The notes under the pieces are model-generated. The model made no database searches and was not told the origin of the DNA. It saw only the letters and a program-made list of their open reading frames with translations. Shown one piece after another: positions 18,895 to 27,717 of a stretch of 64,000 bases of DNA. Made by a program: the position numbers and the translations under genes. This DNA is from Pseudomonas monteilii (GTDB taxonomy: Bacteria; Pseudomonadota; Gammaproteobacteria; Pseudomonadales; Pseudomonadaceae): assembly GCA_001534745.1 (NCBI GenBank), contig CP013997.1, positions 2,294,001 to 2,358,000 of the forward strand, given 5' to 3'. The first letter of the stretch is position 1. Each line of letters opens with the position of its first letter.

Positions 18895-20510
18895 GGCTGC
18901 TCGACCTGGATGTCGCCGAGCAGGGCGAAGCCTTCGGCCGTCCAGCGGAAGTCCTTGACCCGGGGCGCGGTGGCGGCCTGCCAGACCCGCTCGTACAGCG
19001 GGAAGGCGGACGCTTCATCGACCAGCAGGTCCTGCAACCGGCCGTAGGCCTGAGCCCGCTGGGGGTCGGTCCTCGCGGTGAGGCCCTGGTCGAACAGCGC
19101 CTGGGCCTGGGGCAGCACGTCAGCGGCATAGGCGTTGGTGGCCAAGGTGGCGCTGTTGGCGGCCCGTGGGTCGAGGATGGTCTGCAGGATGATCGGGTCG
19201 GCACGGGTCATGTAGGTGGAGGTCAGGTCGTAGTTGCCCGAGGCGTTGCCGGCCACCCATTCGGCGCGGGTCAGCACGTTGAGCTTGAGGTCGATGCCGA
19301 CCTGGCGCAGCTGATCCTGCACCAGCACGTCGCCGGCGCTTTCGGCGGGGGTCAGGTTGTAACGCAAGGTCAGGCGCTGGCCGTTCTTGTGCCGGTAGCC
19401 GTCTTCGCCCTTGTGCCAGCCGGCCGCCTCGAGCAGTTGCTCGGCACCTCGGGGGTCATGGGCGAGCTTGTCGTGCTGTGGCTTGAAATACGGCGTGGTG
19501 GTGTCGTACACGCCGCTGACCACGGGGAACTGGTCGTTGAACACGGTGTGCGCATAGCTCGTGCGGTCGATGGCCTTTTGCAGCGCCAGGCGTACTTGCC
19601 GGTCGGCCAACAGGCGCTGGCCACGGGTATTGGGGTAGAGGTTCAGGGCCGGCCCTGGCAGCGAACGGCTCTGCACGGTCGCTCCCTTGGATTGCAGGAG
19701 CTGCACATCGACCTCCGAGAACGGGTTGCGCGGCCACAGGATGTCGGCCTTGCCTTGCAGGAACAGGCCGTTGCGCACGCTTTCTTCGGGGATGTAGCGG
19801 ATCTCCACGGCCGCCAGGTGCGCCGCGCCGCGATTGTGCATGGTGGCCGACGGCCAGGCGTAGTCGTCGCGCCTGACCAGGCGCGCGCCGACCTCCGGTG
19901 TGTAGTGCTCGAGGGTGAAGGGCCCGGTGCCGATGATCTTGCCCAACGACCGCTCCTGGGCCGTCAACGCGTAGCTGGCCGGGGCGAGGATCGCCAGGTT
20001 GGTGGTCGAGGTGGCTTGCAGGAAGCCGGCGTTGGGCGTGGTCAGGACCAGGCGCACGGTGAACGCATCGACCACATCGGCATGGTCGTAGCCGGCCAGG
20101 TAGGTCGCGCCGAAGGTCGCGGGCAGCTGGCTGGCGAACGCCTTGTTGCTGTCGAAGGCGGTCTTCACGGCCTGGGCGTCGAAGCGCTCGCCGTTGCTGA
20201 AGGTGACGTCCTGGCGCAGGTGGAAGGTGTAGCGCAAGCCATCGTCGCTGACCTCCCAGCGCGCCGCCAGCCAGGGGATGATGCGGCCGGTCTGCGGGTC
20301 CTGGTCGGTGAGGGACTCGGCGATGTTGCGCAACAGCACACGGTGCTCGAGCCAGTACACCTGGAACGGGTCGAGGCTGACCAGCGTGGTGTTGTCACCC
20401 CAGAAGGCGATGTTGAGCGTGTTGCTGGCCGCGTGGTCGTCGGCCGGTGAGCAGGCGGTCAGCGCCCAGGCCAGGGCCCCAAGGGCGAACAGGCGATGCA
20501 GTGCGGGCAT
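18891..20510 (-). CDS. Periplasmic binding lipoprotein of the peptide/nickel-type ABC importer (SBP family 5)
   Basis: The 539-residue product starts MPALHRLFALGALAWALTACS, a lipoprotein signal with lipobox LTAC. The SBP_bac_5 fold is recognised by RYTFHLRQDVTFSNGERFDAQAVKTAF and IGTGPFTLEHYTPEVGARLVRRDDYW-like segments. The family binds peptides, nickel chelates, opines and other small solutes. GAAGGA 9 nt upstream supports the ATG at 20510 over an in-frame TTG at 20531. It is the first gene of the operon that ends with the monooxygenase. The 380-bp gap upstream (20511-20890) holds REP repeats. Confidence 0.9.
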   Translation of the reverse strand: MPALHRLFALGALAWALTACSPADDHAASNTLNIAFWGDNTTLVSLDPFQVYWLEHRVLLRNIAESLTDQDPQTGRIIPWLAARWEVSDDGLRYTFHLRQDVTFSNGERFDAQAVKTAFDSNKAFASQLPATFGATYLAGYDHADVVDAFTVRLVLTTPNAGFLQATSTTNLAILAPASYALTAQERSLGKIIGTGPFTLEHYTPEVGARLVRRDDYAWPSATMHNRGAAHLAAVEIRYIPEESVRNGLFLQGKADILWPRNPFSEVDVQLLQSKGATVQSRSLPGPALNLYPNTRGQRLLADRQVRLALQKAIDRTSYAHTVFNDQFPVVSGVYDTTTPYFKPQHDKLAHDPRGAEQLLEAAGWHKGEDGYRHKNGQRLTLRYNLTPAESAGDVLVQDQLRQVGIDLKLNVLTRAEWVAGNASGNYDLTSTYMTRADPIILQTILDPRAANSATLATNAYAADVLPQAQALFDQGLTARTDPQRAQAYGRLQDLLVDEASAFPLYERVWQAATAPRVKDFRWTAEGFALLGDIQVEQP

Positions 20511-20646
20511 GTGAAGTATCCTTCGAGGCAATGAACGTGAGTGCTGGCACCGATCGCTTCATCGGTCAGTCCGCCTTCATGGCGGGGATGCAACTGTTCT
20601 TTCTGCTTCAACTCGGCAGGCAGCGTCTTTTCGAGCGCTGCCTGGC

Positions 20647-20676
20647 AGCCCATCGCGGGCAAGCCCGCTCCCACAC
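20647..20676. repeat. REP element
   Basis: CATCGCGGGCAAGCCCGCTC followed by CCACA is the standard putida-type REP core. It lies in the intergenic region upstream of the peptide-type binding protein. Confidence 0.85.
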
Positions 20677-20715
20677 AAGGGTGGCGTTCTGGCCCATCGG
20701 CCGTGGGATCAACCT

Positions 20716-20878
20716 GTGGGAGCAACTGTCTTTTCTACTCCGTACAGGCCCGATCGCATGCAGCGCCTGGCAGGGCCTTATCGCTGGCAAGCCAGCTCCC
20801 ACCCAGACCTCTGCACGCATCGATGCAGGCATGACTGCGCAAGCAGCGTGTGGGAGCGGGCTTGCCCGCGAAGCGGTC
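20716..20878 (+). repeat. 163-bp composite repeat with REP cores, copy 1
   Basis: The segment runs from GTGGGAGCAACTGTCTTTTC through CGCTGGCAAGCCAGCTCCCA to GTGGGAGCGGGCTTGCCCGC. It is nearly collinear with 28745-28907 in both the REP cores and the unique spacer (for example CATGACTGCGCAAGCAGC). An inverted partial copy is at 11124-11170. Confidence 0.85.
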
Positions 20879-20890
20879 GCCCAGGCTCCG

Positions 20891-21820
20891 TCAGGCCTGG
20901 TAGTCACGTCCTTCGCGGTCCAGCTGTCGGATCAGCGCCGCCCAGTGCCGCTGGATACCTTCCCCCTTGCCATCGGAAAATCGCTTCGACTGTTCATGCA
21001 CCTTGGCGATGGCCGCGGGCGAGGCGTGCAGCAATTGATCGGTGCCGCCGGCCTGGGCAGCGATCTGGATGTTGCAGGCCCGCTCCAGGCCATGCAGTTC
21101 ACGAAAGGCATGCTCCACGCTGATGCCACCTGCGAGCAGGCCATGATTGCGCAGGATCAGCAGGTTGCGCTGGCCCAGGTTGGCCACCAGTCGCTGCTGC
21201 TCGTCCAGGTCCAGGGCCACGCCTTCGTAGTCGTGGTAGGCAAGGCGGCTGTAGTAGGCCAGGGCATGCTGGGAAATCGGCAGCAGCCCCTGGCGTTGGG
21301 CCGAGACGGCTGCACCGTCGCGGGTGTGGGTATGCAGCACGGCTTCGAGGTCGGGGCGGGCCCGGTGGATGGCGCTGTGGATGACATAGCCGGCCTGATT
21401 GATGCCCAACCCCGAGGGGTCGTCGATGATCGTGCCATCGACGTCGACCTTGACCAGGTTCGACGCGGTGATCTCGTCGAACAGCAGGCCGAAGGCGTTG
21501 ATCAGAAAGTGCTCGTGCGGCCCCGGCACGCGGGCCGAAAAGTGCGTGTAGATGTGGTCAGTCCAGCGAAACAGCGCGGCCAGGCGATAGGCAGCGGCCA
21601 GCTTGACCCGCACCGCCCATTCCTCGGGACTGACCCGGTCGCGAACGCTGGGGGACTCGGCAGTGAAGGCAGACAATGAACTCATGGGGGTACGCTCCGG
21701 GGATCGGTGGCTGCGCGGGTGATCGACCGGCAGGGTCGACGGCGTCCGTGCAGCCTGGAAATGAAAGGCGGAAAGGCCTGCGGCTTGCGCCTTGGCGCCT
21801 GGGTCGGGTGTGGCACTCAT
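20891..21820 (-). CDS. Class II aldolase/adducin family protein
   Basis: The aldolase domain is preceded by VSPEEWAVRVKLAAAYRLAALFRWTDHIYTHFSARVPG. It contains the zinc-ligand motif HTHTRDGAAVSAQ and a second HGLL segment. Enzymes of this family cleave or epimerise phosphorylated sugars or act as decarboxylases; here the substrate is unknown. I chose ATG 21818-21820 because it overlaps the dehydrogenase stop (ATGA) and has AGGAGG 7 nt upstream. This adds a low-complexity ~45-residue arm. The shorter start at 21685 (MSSLSAF) gives the usual family length of 264 residues. It is coupled to the upstream acyl-CoA dehydrogenase. Confidence 0.82.
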   Translation of the reverse strand: MSATPDPGAKAQAAGLSAFHFQAARTPSTLPVDHPRSHRSPERTPMSSLSAFTAESPSVRDRVSPEEWAVRVKLAAAYRLAALFRWTDHIYTHFSARVPGPHEHFLINAFGLLFDEITASNLVKVDVDGTIIDDPSGLGINQAGYVIHSAIHRARPDLEAVLHTHTRDGAAVSAQRQGLLPISQHALAYYSRLAYHDYEGVALDLDEQQRLVANLGQRNLLILRNHGLLAGGISVEHAFRELHGLERACNIQIAAQAGGTDQLLHASPAAIAKVHEQSKRFSDGKGEGIQRHWAALIRQLDREGRDYQA

Positions 21821-22950
21821 GCACCTGCCTCCTTGAAGGCCGCCTGTCCTACGTGAGCGAACACCACATCGTCCTGCGGCGTATGGATGCGGCTGCACAG
21901 CACGTCGCGGTAGTGCCGCTCCAGGGGATTGCGCCGGGACAGCCCAGGGTTGCCCGCCGCTTCGACGGCCAGCTCCACGGCCTGGATGGCATGGGCGCTG
22001 ACCAGGTGCTTGAGCTGCCCGGCGTGGGGCGACGCGACCTGTCCGGAGGCGGCAGCATCGAGCAAGGTCTGGTTGGCGAACAGCAAGGTATCGATGCGGC
22101 CGAGCACCGCTTGAAACCGCGGCAGGCTCGCCAGCGGTGCGCCCAGGTTGGACGGCGCGCGGCGCTTGAGAAAATGCACCAGCCAGTCGCGGGCGGCACG
22201 GGCCACGCCGTCGTACACCGCAGGCAGCAACACGGCCATCCACAGCAGGCCTTCGGCGTCGAGTTCGGCCCGTGGCGCACTGGCAGGGCTGACGCTCACG
22301 GCGTGCTCGAGCGGAATCAGCACGTCGTCGAAGCGCACGTCGTGGCTGCAGGTGGCGCGCATGCCCAGATGGTCCCAGTCCTCGACGATGGTGATGCCGG
22401 GGGTGTCGCGGTGTACCAGAAAGCCGCCGACCAACGGATCGGCGTCGTCGCTGCGGGCCCAGACCAGCAGCCACGTCAGGCCATGACTGCCAGTGGAGTA
22501 GAGCTTGCGACCGTCCAGACGCCAGCCCTCGGCCGTGCGCCGGGCCACCGTGGCGGGCAGGCCGCCCCGCGTTGGCGTACCCAGGTCGGGTTCGACGCGC
22601 AGGGCATTGATCAGGGCGCCATGCTGCACGGCGTCGCGGGCCACGCGGTGGCGCAGGTGCTCGGGCCAGCGCGCTTCATCCTGCAGGCGGACGTGCTGCA
22701 GGTACTGCATCACCACGATCAGGGCCGTGGCCGGATCGCCCTTGGCGATCGCACCGATCACCCGCCGGGCACTGACGAGGTCTGCGCCGCTTCCGCCCAG
22801 CGCGCGGGGCACGGTGAAGGCGAGCAGACCGTGCTGATGCAGCAGGTCGATGTTGTCCTGCGGGAAGCACGCCGTGCGATCGTAACGTTCAGCGTTGGCG
22901 GCGAGGGCCTGCGTCAGTTCGGCAAGGGTGCTGTCGGCGGGGTGACTCAT
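21817..22950 (-). CDS. Acyl-CoA dehydrogenase-like flavoprotein (SfnB/DszC-like)
   Basis: The product has about 377 residues with the three-part acyl-CoA dehydrogenase architecture: a helical N-terminus with FTVPRALGGSGADLVSARRVIGAIAKGDPATA, a beta domain with KLYSTGSHGLTWLLVWAR and GMRATCSHDVRFDDVLIP, and a helical C-terminus. It lacks an obvious catalytic Glu context and resembles SfnB/DszC-type members linked to sulfur-compound metabolism, so it may act as an FMN-dependent oxygenase. AGGG 9 nt before the second ATG (22950) supports this start; the first ATG at 22959 directly abuts the AGGG. It heads a two-gene operon with the aldolase and lies beside a LysR gene. Confidence 0.8.
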   Translation of the reverse strand: MSHPADSTLAELTQALAANAERYDRTACFPQDNIDLLHQHGLLAFTVPRALGGSGADLVSARRVIGAIAKGDPATALIVVMQYLQHVRLQDEARWPEHLRHRVARDAVQHGALINALRVEPDLGTPTRGGLPATVARRTAEGWRLDGRKLYSTGSHGLTWLLVWARSDDADPLVGGFLVHRDTPGITIVEDWDHLGMRATCSHDVRFDDVLIPLEHAVSVSPASAPRAELDAEGLLWMAVLLPAVYDGVARAARDWLVHFLKRRAPSNLGAPLASLPRFQAVLGRIDTLLFANQTLLDAAASGQVASPHAGQLKHLVSAHAIQAVELAVEAAGNPGLSRRNPLERHYRDVLCSRIHTPQDDVVFAHVGQAAFKEAGA

Positions 22951-23069
22951 GGGTTTCATCCCTGAATGACGGTGTCGTGCTAAGACCGTATTCGTATGGA
23001 TGAGGCCTGTAAAAGTCTTTTTAGTTCTATGCTAATTATTTGTTTTATGAATTTATAGATTTAATCGTT

Positions 23070-23084
23070 ATGCGTTATTCGCAT
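23070..23084. promoter_or_regulatory. Inverted repeat ATGCG-TTATT-CGCAT upstream of the dehydrogenase
   Basis: This 5-5-5 inverted repeat lies in an AT-rich stretch (about 23010-23090) between the acyl-CoA dehydrogenase start and the LysR stop. It shares the TTATT spacer and a following CTAAAATC with the repeat at 24119. It is a candidate LysR site, inferred only. Confidence 0.35.
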
Positions 23085-23151
23085 CTAAAATCGAGCATCT
23101 CGAAGCGCACCATACTCCGCTTGCCAGACAGCGGGCCTGGCGATCGGCGGC

Positions 23152-24039
23152 TCATCCCGCCAGCTTGTGCCCGGCGATCTTGCCAAACAGCTCCACGGGC
23201 TCCTGCAGGTTGCCGAGGTAGCGGGGATGGAACAGCCACAGGTCCACCTGCGGCTTGAAGTCGCTGACATTGAGCACGTCCAGGGCCTCGCGGTGGCGGC
23301 TGGCCGCGAGCAGTGGCTCGGGCACCAGCCCCAACCCTTGTCCATTGGCCACCAACCCCAGCTGCAGCTCAGTCCCGAAGGTCTCCAGGTTGATCGACAG
23401 GCGCAGCCCTTGCTCGCTCAACGCCCGTTGCAAACCGGCGCGGAAGCCGCACCCATCGGGGTTGAGCACCCAGCCGCGGGCGTAGCAGTCCTTGAGCGTC
23501 TGGGTACGCTTGGCGCTGCCCTTGGCGGCCACCACCTTCAGCGGCATCCGTCCCAGCGACTGGCTGGCGATGCCCTCGGGGAAGATCTTGCCCGCCGGGA
23601 ACAGGGCCGCGGCGGCGTCCAGTTCGCCGTTTTCCATGCGCGTGATGAGGCTGCTGCCCCAGCCACTGCTCACCTGGGTCCGCAGGGGCGGGTAGGCCTC
23701 GCGGATCTGCGCCAGGGCATCGAGCAGCACCACGTCGCCCAAGGTCTGAGGCACGCCCAGGCGCAGGGTGCCCGAGGGCGCCCCTTCGTGGGCCACCAGT
23801 TCGCGCAGCGCGTCGATCTCGCGCAGGATGGCCTTGCATTGCTCGTACACCCGCAGCCCCATGGGGGTGGGCTTGAGCGGTTTGGTGTGGCGGTCGAGCA
23901 GGGTGGTGCCCAGGTCTTGCTCGAAGTTCTGCACCCTCCGGGTGATGGCCGGTTGCGTCAGTTGCAGGGCTTCGGCGGCCAGGTTGGTGGACTGGCAACG
24001 GATGACCGCCACGAAGGCGTCCATATCATCGATTTTCAT
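23152..24039 (-). CDS. LysR-family transcriptional regulator
   Basis: The 295-residue product has an N-terminal winged helix-turn-helix (MKIDDMDAFVAVIRCQSTNLAAEALQLTQPAITRRVQNFE, residues 1-60) and a two-lobed effector domain starting near GTLRLGVPQTLG. It lies between the dehydrogenase-aldolase operon and two SsuA-like binding proteins. Similar inverted repeats occur on both sides of it, so it probably controls both. Cbl/CysB-like sulfur control is possible from context, but the protein is not a close CysB by its N-terminus. Confidence 0.9.
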   Translation of the reverse strand: MKIDDMDAFVAVIRCQSTNLAAEALQLTQPAITRRVQNFEQDLGTTLLDRHTKPLKPTPMGLRVYEQCKAILREIDALRELVAHEGAPSGTLRLGVPQTLGDVVLLDALAQIREAYPPLRTQVSSGWGSSLITRMENGELDAAAALFPAGKIFPEGIASQSLGRMPLKVVAAKGSAKRTQTLKDCYARGWVLNPDGCGFRAGLQRALSEQGLRLSINLETFGTELQLGLVANGQGLGLVPEPLLAASRHREALDVLNVSDFKPQVDLWLFHPRYLGNLQEPVELFGKIAGHKLAG

Positions 24040-24118
24040 CGGCGGGGCTCACAGGTGAGATGGGTACACGAGGCACTGGCCTCATCGCACTCAGGATTCT
24101 ATCGGATAAAAACGCATA

Positions 24119-24133
24119 TTAGGTTATTCCTAA
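24119..24133. promoter_or_regulatory. Inverted repeat TTAGG-TTATT-CCTAA upstream of the binding proteins
   Basis: This 5-5-5 inverted repeat sits in the AT-rich 180-bp divergent region between the LysR start (24039) and the first SsuA-like gene (24220). It has the same spacer sequence as the repeat at 23070. Candidate operator for the LysR protein. Confidence 0.4.
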
Positions 24134-24219
24134 AATCAATTTAATTTATCGATTAGATCCCGTTAGAGTCGCTCGGCCAAGGCTGCACGACGCAGCCTGT
24201 CCAGACACCGAGGAACGCC

Positions 24220-25185
24220 ATGTCCATCCGATCGACGCTGCTCACTCTGGCCGCGGCCGTGCTGCTGGCCAGCCAGGCCGCTGCTGCCGAACGCCTGACC
24301 CTGCGCATCGGCGACCAGAAGGGCAACATGCGCGCCCAGCTGGAAGCGGCCGACGCCTTGCGCGACCTGCCGTACGACATCCGCTGGGCCGAGTTCCCTG
24401 CCGCCGCGCCCCTGGCCGAAGCGCTGAACGCCGGCGCCATCGACGCCGGCATCATCGGCGATGCACCGCTGCTGTTCGTGCTGGCCTCGGGCGCGCCGGT
24501 CAAGGCCATTGCCGTGGACACTTCAGACCCTTACGGCACGGCCTTGCTGGTGCGCCCGGATGCGTCCTTGCACAGCGCGGCCGACCTCAAGGGCAAGCGT
24601 ATCGCCACCGGCCGGGGTTCGATCGGCCATCACCTGGCGCTCAAGGCGCTGGACCAGGCCGGGTTGAGCGAGCAGGACGTGGAGTTCCGCTTCCTGGGGC
24701 CGGTGGATGCCAAGATCGCATTGGCCAATGGCTCGGTGGATGCCTGGGCGACCTGGGAGCCGTACACCGCGCTGGCCGAACTGAGCGGGCAGGGCCGGGT
24801 GCTGGTCAACGGGCGCGGCCTGTCCAGCGGCAACAGTTTCCTGGCCGCGACCGACGCAGCGCTGGACGATGCCGAGCGCCGCGCCGCCTTGCAGGACTAC
24901 CTCACGCGCCTGGCAGGCGCACAGGTCTGGGCCAACCAGCATCTGGACAGCTATTCGAAGACCCTGGCCGCGATCATCGGCTTCCCCGAGAACGCTGCGC
25001 GCCTGCAATTCGAGCGGCGGCATCTGCGCTGGCAGGCGATCGACTCCAAAACCGTGGCCGAGCAACAGGCCACGGCCGATTTCTACCATGCCCATCGCCT
25101 GATGAACGCGCGTCTCGACGTGACGCCCACGTTCGCCCAAGGCTTCGTGGTGCCGAACGACCCGCAGCTGGCGACGCAACCCTGA
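24220..25185 (+). CDS. SsuA-like periplasmic binding protein, copy 1
   Basis: The 321-residue product has a Sec signal (MSIRSTLLTLAAAVLLASQAAAA) and an SsuA/ThiY-like fold. Signature stretches are LRIGDQKGN, GAIDAGIIGDAPLLFVLASG and a Trp-containing SVDAWATWEPYTA. Relatives bind alkanesulfonates, taurine or nitrate. The GAGGAACGCC before the ATG supports the start. No permease or ATPase of the SsuBC kind is adjacent, so it must share a transporter encoded elsewhere or act as a sensor. The ligand is unknown. Confidence 0.88.
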   Translation: MSIRSTLLTLAAAVLLASQAAAAERLTLRIGDQKGNMRAQLEAADALRDLPYDIRWAEFPAAAPLAEALNAGAIDAGIIGDAPLLFVLASGAPVKAIAVDTSDPYGTALLVRPDASLHSAADLKGKRIATGRGSIGHHLALKALDQAGLSEQDVEFRFLGPVDAKIALANGSVDAWATWEPYTALAELSGQGRVLVNGRGLSSGNSFLAATDAALDDAERRAALQDYLTRLAGAQVWANQHLDSYSKTLAAIIGFPENAARLQFERRHLRWQAIDSKTVAEQQATADFYHAHRLMNARLDVTPTFAQGFVVPNDPQLATQP

Positions 25186-25201
25186 CCCTGGAGACCCTCC
25201 C

Positions 25202-26158
25202 ATGACCCTTTCCCCCTTGCGCCGGCTCGGCCTGGCGCTGCTGGTCAGCGCCGTGCTGCCGGCCCTGGCCCACGCCGACCAGACCGTGCGCATCGGCTAC
25301 CAGAAATCCTCGACCTTGCTGACGCTGCTCAAGGCCCGTGGCAGCCTGGAGCAGCGCCTGAACGCCGAGGGCATCCGCGTCTCCTGGCATGAGTTTCCCA
25401 GCGGGTTGCCACTGTTGGAGGCGCTGAACCTGGGCAACGTCGACCTGTCGGCGGACGTGGCCGATACCGTGCCCGTGTTCACCCAGGCCGCCGGTGTGCA
25501 ACTGACCTATTTCGCGCGGGAGACGCCCTCACCGACGGCCCAGGCGATCCTCGTGCCGGCCGACTCGCCGCTCAAGACCCTGGCCGACCTCAAGGGCAAG
25601 CGTGTGGCCGTGACCAAGGCGGCCGGCAGCCACTACCTCTTGATCCAGGCCTTGGCCAAGGCTGGCCTGACCTTCAAGGACATCACCCCGGCCTACCTGA
25701 TCCCGGCCGATGGCCGCGCAGCCTTCGAGAACCACAAGGTCGATGCCTGGGTGACCTGGGATCCTTACGTGGCCAGTGCCCAGCGCCAGCAGCACGCCCG
25801 CATCCTGGCCGACGGCCGTGAACTGGCCAGCTACCAGCGCTACTACCTGGCCCGCAGCGACTATGCCCAGGCGCATCCCGAGGTCGTGCAGCAGGTGTAT
25901 GACGCGCTGCGTGAGGTGGGGGTCTGGACCAAGGCCAACCCTGCCGCAGCGGCGCGGATCCTCGGGCCTTTGTGGGGCAACCTAGACAGCGCCACGGTGC
26001 AGCAGGCCAACGCCCGGCGCAGCTACGACGTGCAGCCGGTGACCGGGGACAACCTGGCGGAACAGCAGCACATCGCCGATGCGTTCTTCAAGGAGCGGTT
26101 GTTGCCCAAGGCGGTGGATGCGAAAGCGGTCAGCGTCTACACGCCCGAAGCAGAGTAG
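25202..26158 (+). CDS. SsuA-like periplasmic sulfonate-type binding protein, copy 2
   Basis: The 318-residue product has a Sec signal (MTLSPLRRLGLALLVSAVLPALAHA). The mature part starts with TVRIGYQKSSTLLTLLKARGSLEQRL, close to aliphatic-sulfonate binding proteins. KVDAWVTWDPYVASAQ contains the conserved ligand Trp. It follows copy 1 by 16 bp with GGAGACCC as ribosome site, so both are co-transcribed. The two copies differ clearly in sequence and probably bind different ligands. Confidence 0.88.
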   Translation: MTLSPLRRLGLALLVSAVLPALAHADQTVRIGYQKSSTLLTLLKARGSLEQRLNAEGIRVSWHEFPSGLPLLEALNLGNVDLSADVADTVPVFTQAAGVQLTYFARETPSPTAQAILVPADSPLKTLADLKGKRVAVTKAAGSHYLLIQALAKAGLTFKDITPAYLIPADGRAAFENHKVDAWVTWDPYVASAQRQQHARILADGRELASYQRYYLARSDYAQAHPEVVQQVYDALREVGVWTKANPAAAARILGPLWGNLDSATVQQANARRSYDVQPVTGDNLAEQQHIADAFFKERLLPKAVDAKAVSVYTPEAE

Positions 26159-26166
26159 GGCGCGTG

Positions 26167-26478
26167 TCAGATCATCGTCTGCAACTGTTGCAGGAGGCGG
26201 GCGATGTTGGCGTCGTGACGCTTGTAGTAGGTCCAGGGCCCGATCCGTTGCGAGGTCACCAGCTGGGCGCGTTGCAGCGAGGTCAGGTAGAGCGAGACCG
26301 TCGACTGCGACAAGCCCACGCGCTTCTGGATGATGCTCACGCACACGCCCACCTGCTCCGGGTCCACTTCCTGCTCGGGGAAATGCGTACGGGGGTCTTT
26401 GAGCCAGTTGAGAATGGCCAGGCGGGTAGGGTTGTCGAGGGCTTTCAGCGCTTCGCTGACGTTGATGCTCATGGTCAT
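26167..26478 (-). CDS. ArsR/SmtB-family transcriptional regulator
   Basis: The 103-residue product has a winged helix-turn-helix: ALKALDNPTRLAILNWLKDP, then VGLSQSTVSLYLTSLQRAQLVTSQRIGPWTYYKR. The family mostly represses its own promoter and that of neighbouring genes, and releases DNA on metal, thiol or redox signals. One Cys (GVCVSII) is present, so a classical two-Cys metal site is not evident. It lies 100 bp downstream of the OYE gene on the same strand and is convergent with the SsuA-like genes. No strong ribosome site is seen; ATG 26472 is an alternative start. Confidence 0.88.
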   Translation of the reverse strand: MTMSINVSEALKALDNPTRLAILNWLKDPRTHFPEQEVDPEQVGVCVSIIQKRVGLSQSTVSLYLTSLQRAQLVTSQRIGPWTYYKRHDANIARLLQQLQTMI

Positions 26479-26579
26479 GGCCAAAACGAATTTTCGCGAT
26501 AGTACGACATTTCCAGGGGCCACTCCCAGCCTTCGCCAGATTGGCCGCGCCCAGGTGCGCCAGGCGCGGCGCTTCAGGG

Positions 26580-27704
26580 TCAGCCTGGGTAGCGAGGATA
26601 GTCGGTGTAGCCCACCTCGGTGCCCCCGTACATAGTGCCCGCGTCCAGCGCGTTGAGCGGCCACTGATGGGCGATGCGCTCGGGCAGGTCCGGGTTGGCG
26701 ATGAAAGGACGGCCAAAGGCGATCAGGTCACCCCAGCCTGCACCGACCACGCGCAGCCCGCGCTCGACGGTATAGCCGCCGGCATACAGGATGCGACCGC
26801 TGAAGGCCTGGCGCACGTCGCGGCGAAAGTCGTCCGGCAGCTCCGGTGCATCGTCCCAGTCGGCTTCGGCCAACGAGAGGTAGGCGATGCCGATCCGCTC
26901 GAGCACCTTGACCGCTTCCAGGTAGGTCTCATGGGGATCGTCTTCCACCAGCCCCAGGTAGACGCGTTCCTCGTCGGTGGAGGCGAACAACGGCGCGAAG
27001 CGAACGCCGACGCGCTCACGACCGACCACGCCGGCCACCGCTTCGGTCACCTCCTGCAGAAAGCGCAGGCGATTGCCCAGGGACCCGCCATATTCATCGG
27101 TGCGTTGGTTGCTGTGCGCCGAGATGAACTGGTTGACCAGGTAACCATTGGCGCAGTGGATCTCCACACCGTCGAAACCGGCCTCCAGTGCGTTGCGGGC
27201 GGCCTGCGCATACAGCTGCACGATGTCCTTGACCTCGGCCGTGGACAGCGCCCGCGGTACGGACGGTTCGGCCAGCTCACCGGTGCCCGGGCCGGTCTCG
27301 ATGAACACCTTCACGGCCGTCGCGGCGATGGCGGACGGCGCGACCGGCGCTTCGCCACCCGGCTGCAGCGAGGTGTGGGAGACCCGACCGACGTGCCACA
27401 GCTGGGCGAAGATGACACCGCCCTGGGCATGCACGGCGTCTGTGACCGTGCGCCATCCCTCGATCTGTTGCCGGCTGTGGATGCCCGGCGTCCAGGCATA
27501 CCCCTGGCCACGCGGCTCGATCTGCGTGCCCTCGGTCACCATGAAGCCGGCGCCCGTGCGCTGGGCGTAGTAGGTGGCCATCAGGTCGTTGGGCACGTTG
27601 CCGGGTTGCGAGCTGCGCGAGCGGGTCAGGGGCGGCAGGACAATGCGGTTCTTCAGGGTGTGAGTGCCCAATTGCACGGGGTCGAACAGGGGAGAGACGT
27701 TCAT
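26580..27704 (-). CDS. Old yellow enzyme family alkene reductase (NemA/XenB-like)
   Basis: The 374-residue product is a TIM-barrel FMN enzyme. It begins with SPLFDPVQLGTHTLKNRIVLPPLTRSRS and carries the active-site pair HxxN in EIHCANGYL, the GGSLGNRLRFL region and GGYTVERGL. OYEs reduce activated C=C bonds, nitro compounds and quinones with NAD(P)H. A 16-bp palindrome and a second inverted repeat lie just upstream (27718-27801). The neighbouring ArsR gene is a likely regulator. The natural substrate is not known, but electrophile defence is typical. Confidence 0.93.
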   Translation of the reverse strand: MNVSPLFDPVQLGTHTLKNRIVLPPLTRSRSSQPGNVPNDLMATYYAQRTGAGFMVTEGTQIEPRGQGYAWTPGIHSRQQIEGWRTVTDAVHAQGGVIFAQLWHVGRVSHTSLQPGGEAPVAPSAIAATAVKVFIETGPGTGELAEPSVPRALSTAEVKDIVQLYAQAARNALEAGFDGVEIHCANGYLVNQFISAHSNQRTDEYGGSLGNRLRFLQEVTEAVAGVVGRERVGVRFAPLFASTDEERVYLGLVEDDPHETYLEAVKVLERIGIAYLSLAEADWDDAPELPDDFRRDVRQAFSGRILYAGGYTVERGLRVVGAGWGDLIAFGRPFIANPDLPERIAHQWPLNALDAGTMYGGTEVGYTDYPRYPG

Positions 27705-27717
27705 TGTGATTCCAGAT

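Noticed and set aside
21821..22474. Upstream extension of the class II aldolase frame into the acyl-CoA dehydrogenase gene.
   Set aside because: This part lies antiphase inside a well-supported dehydrogenase and lacks family features; the aldolase start is set at the ATGA overlap or later.
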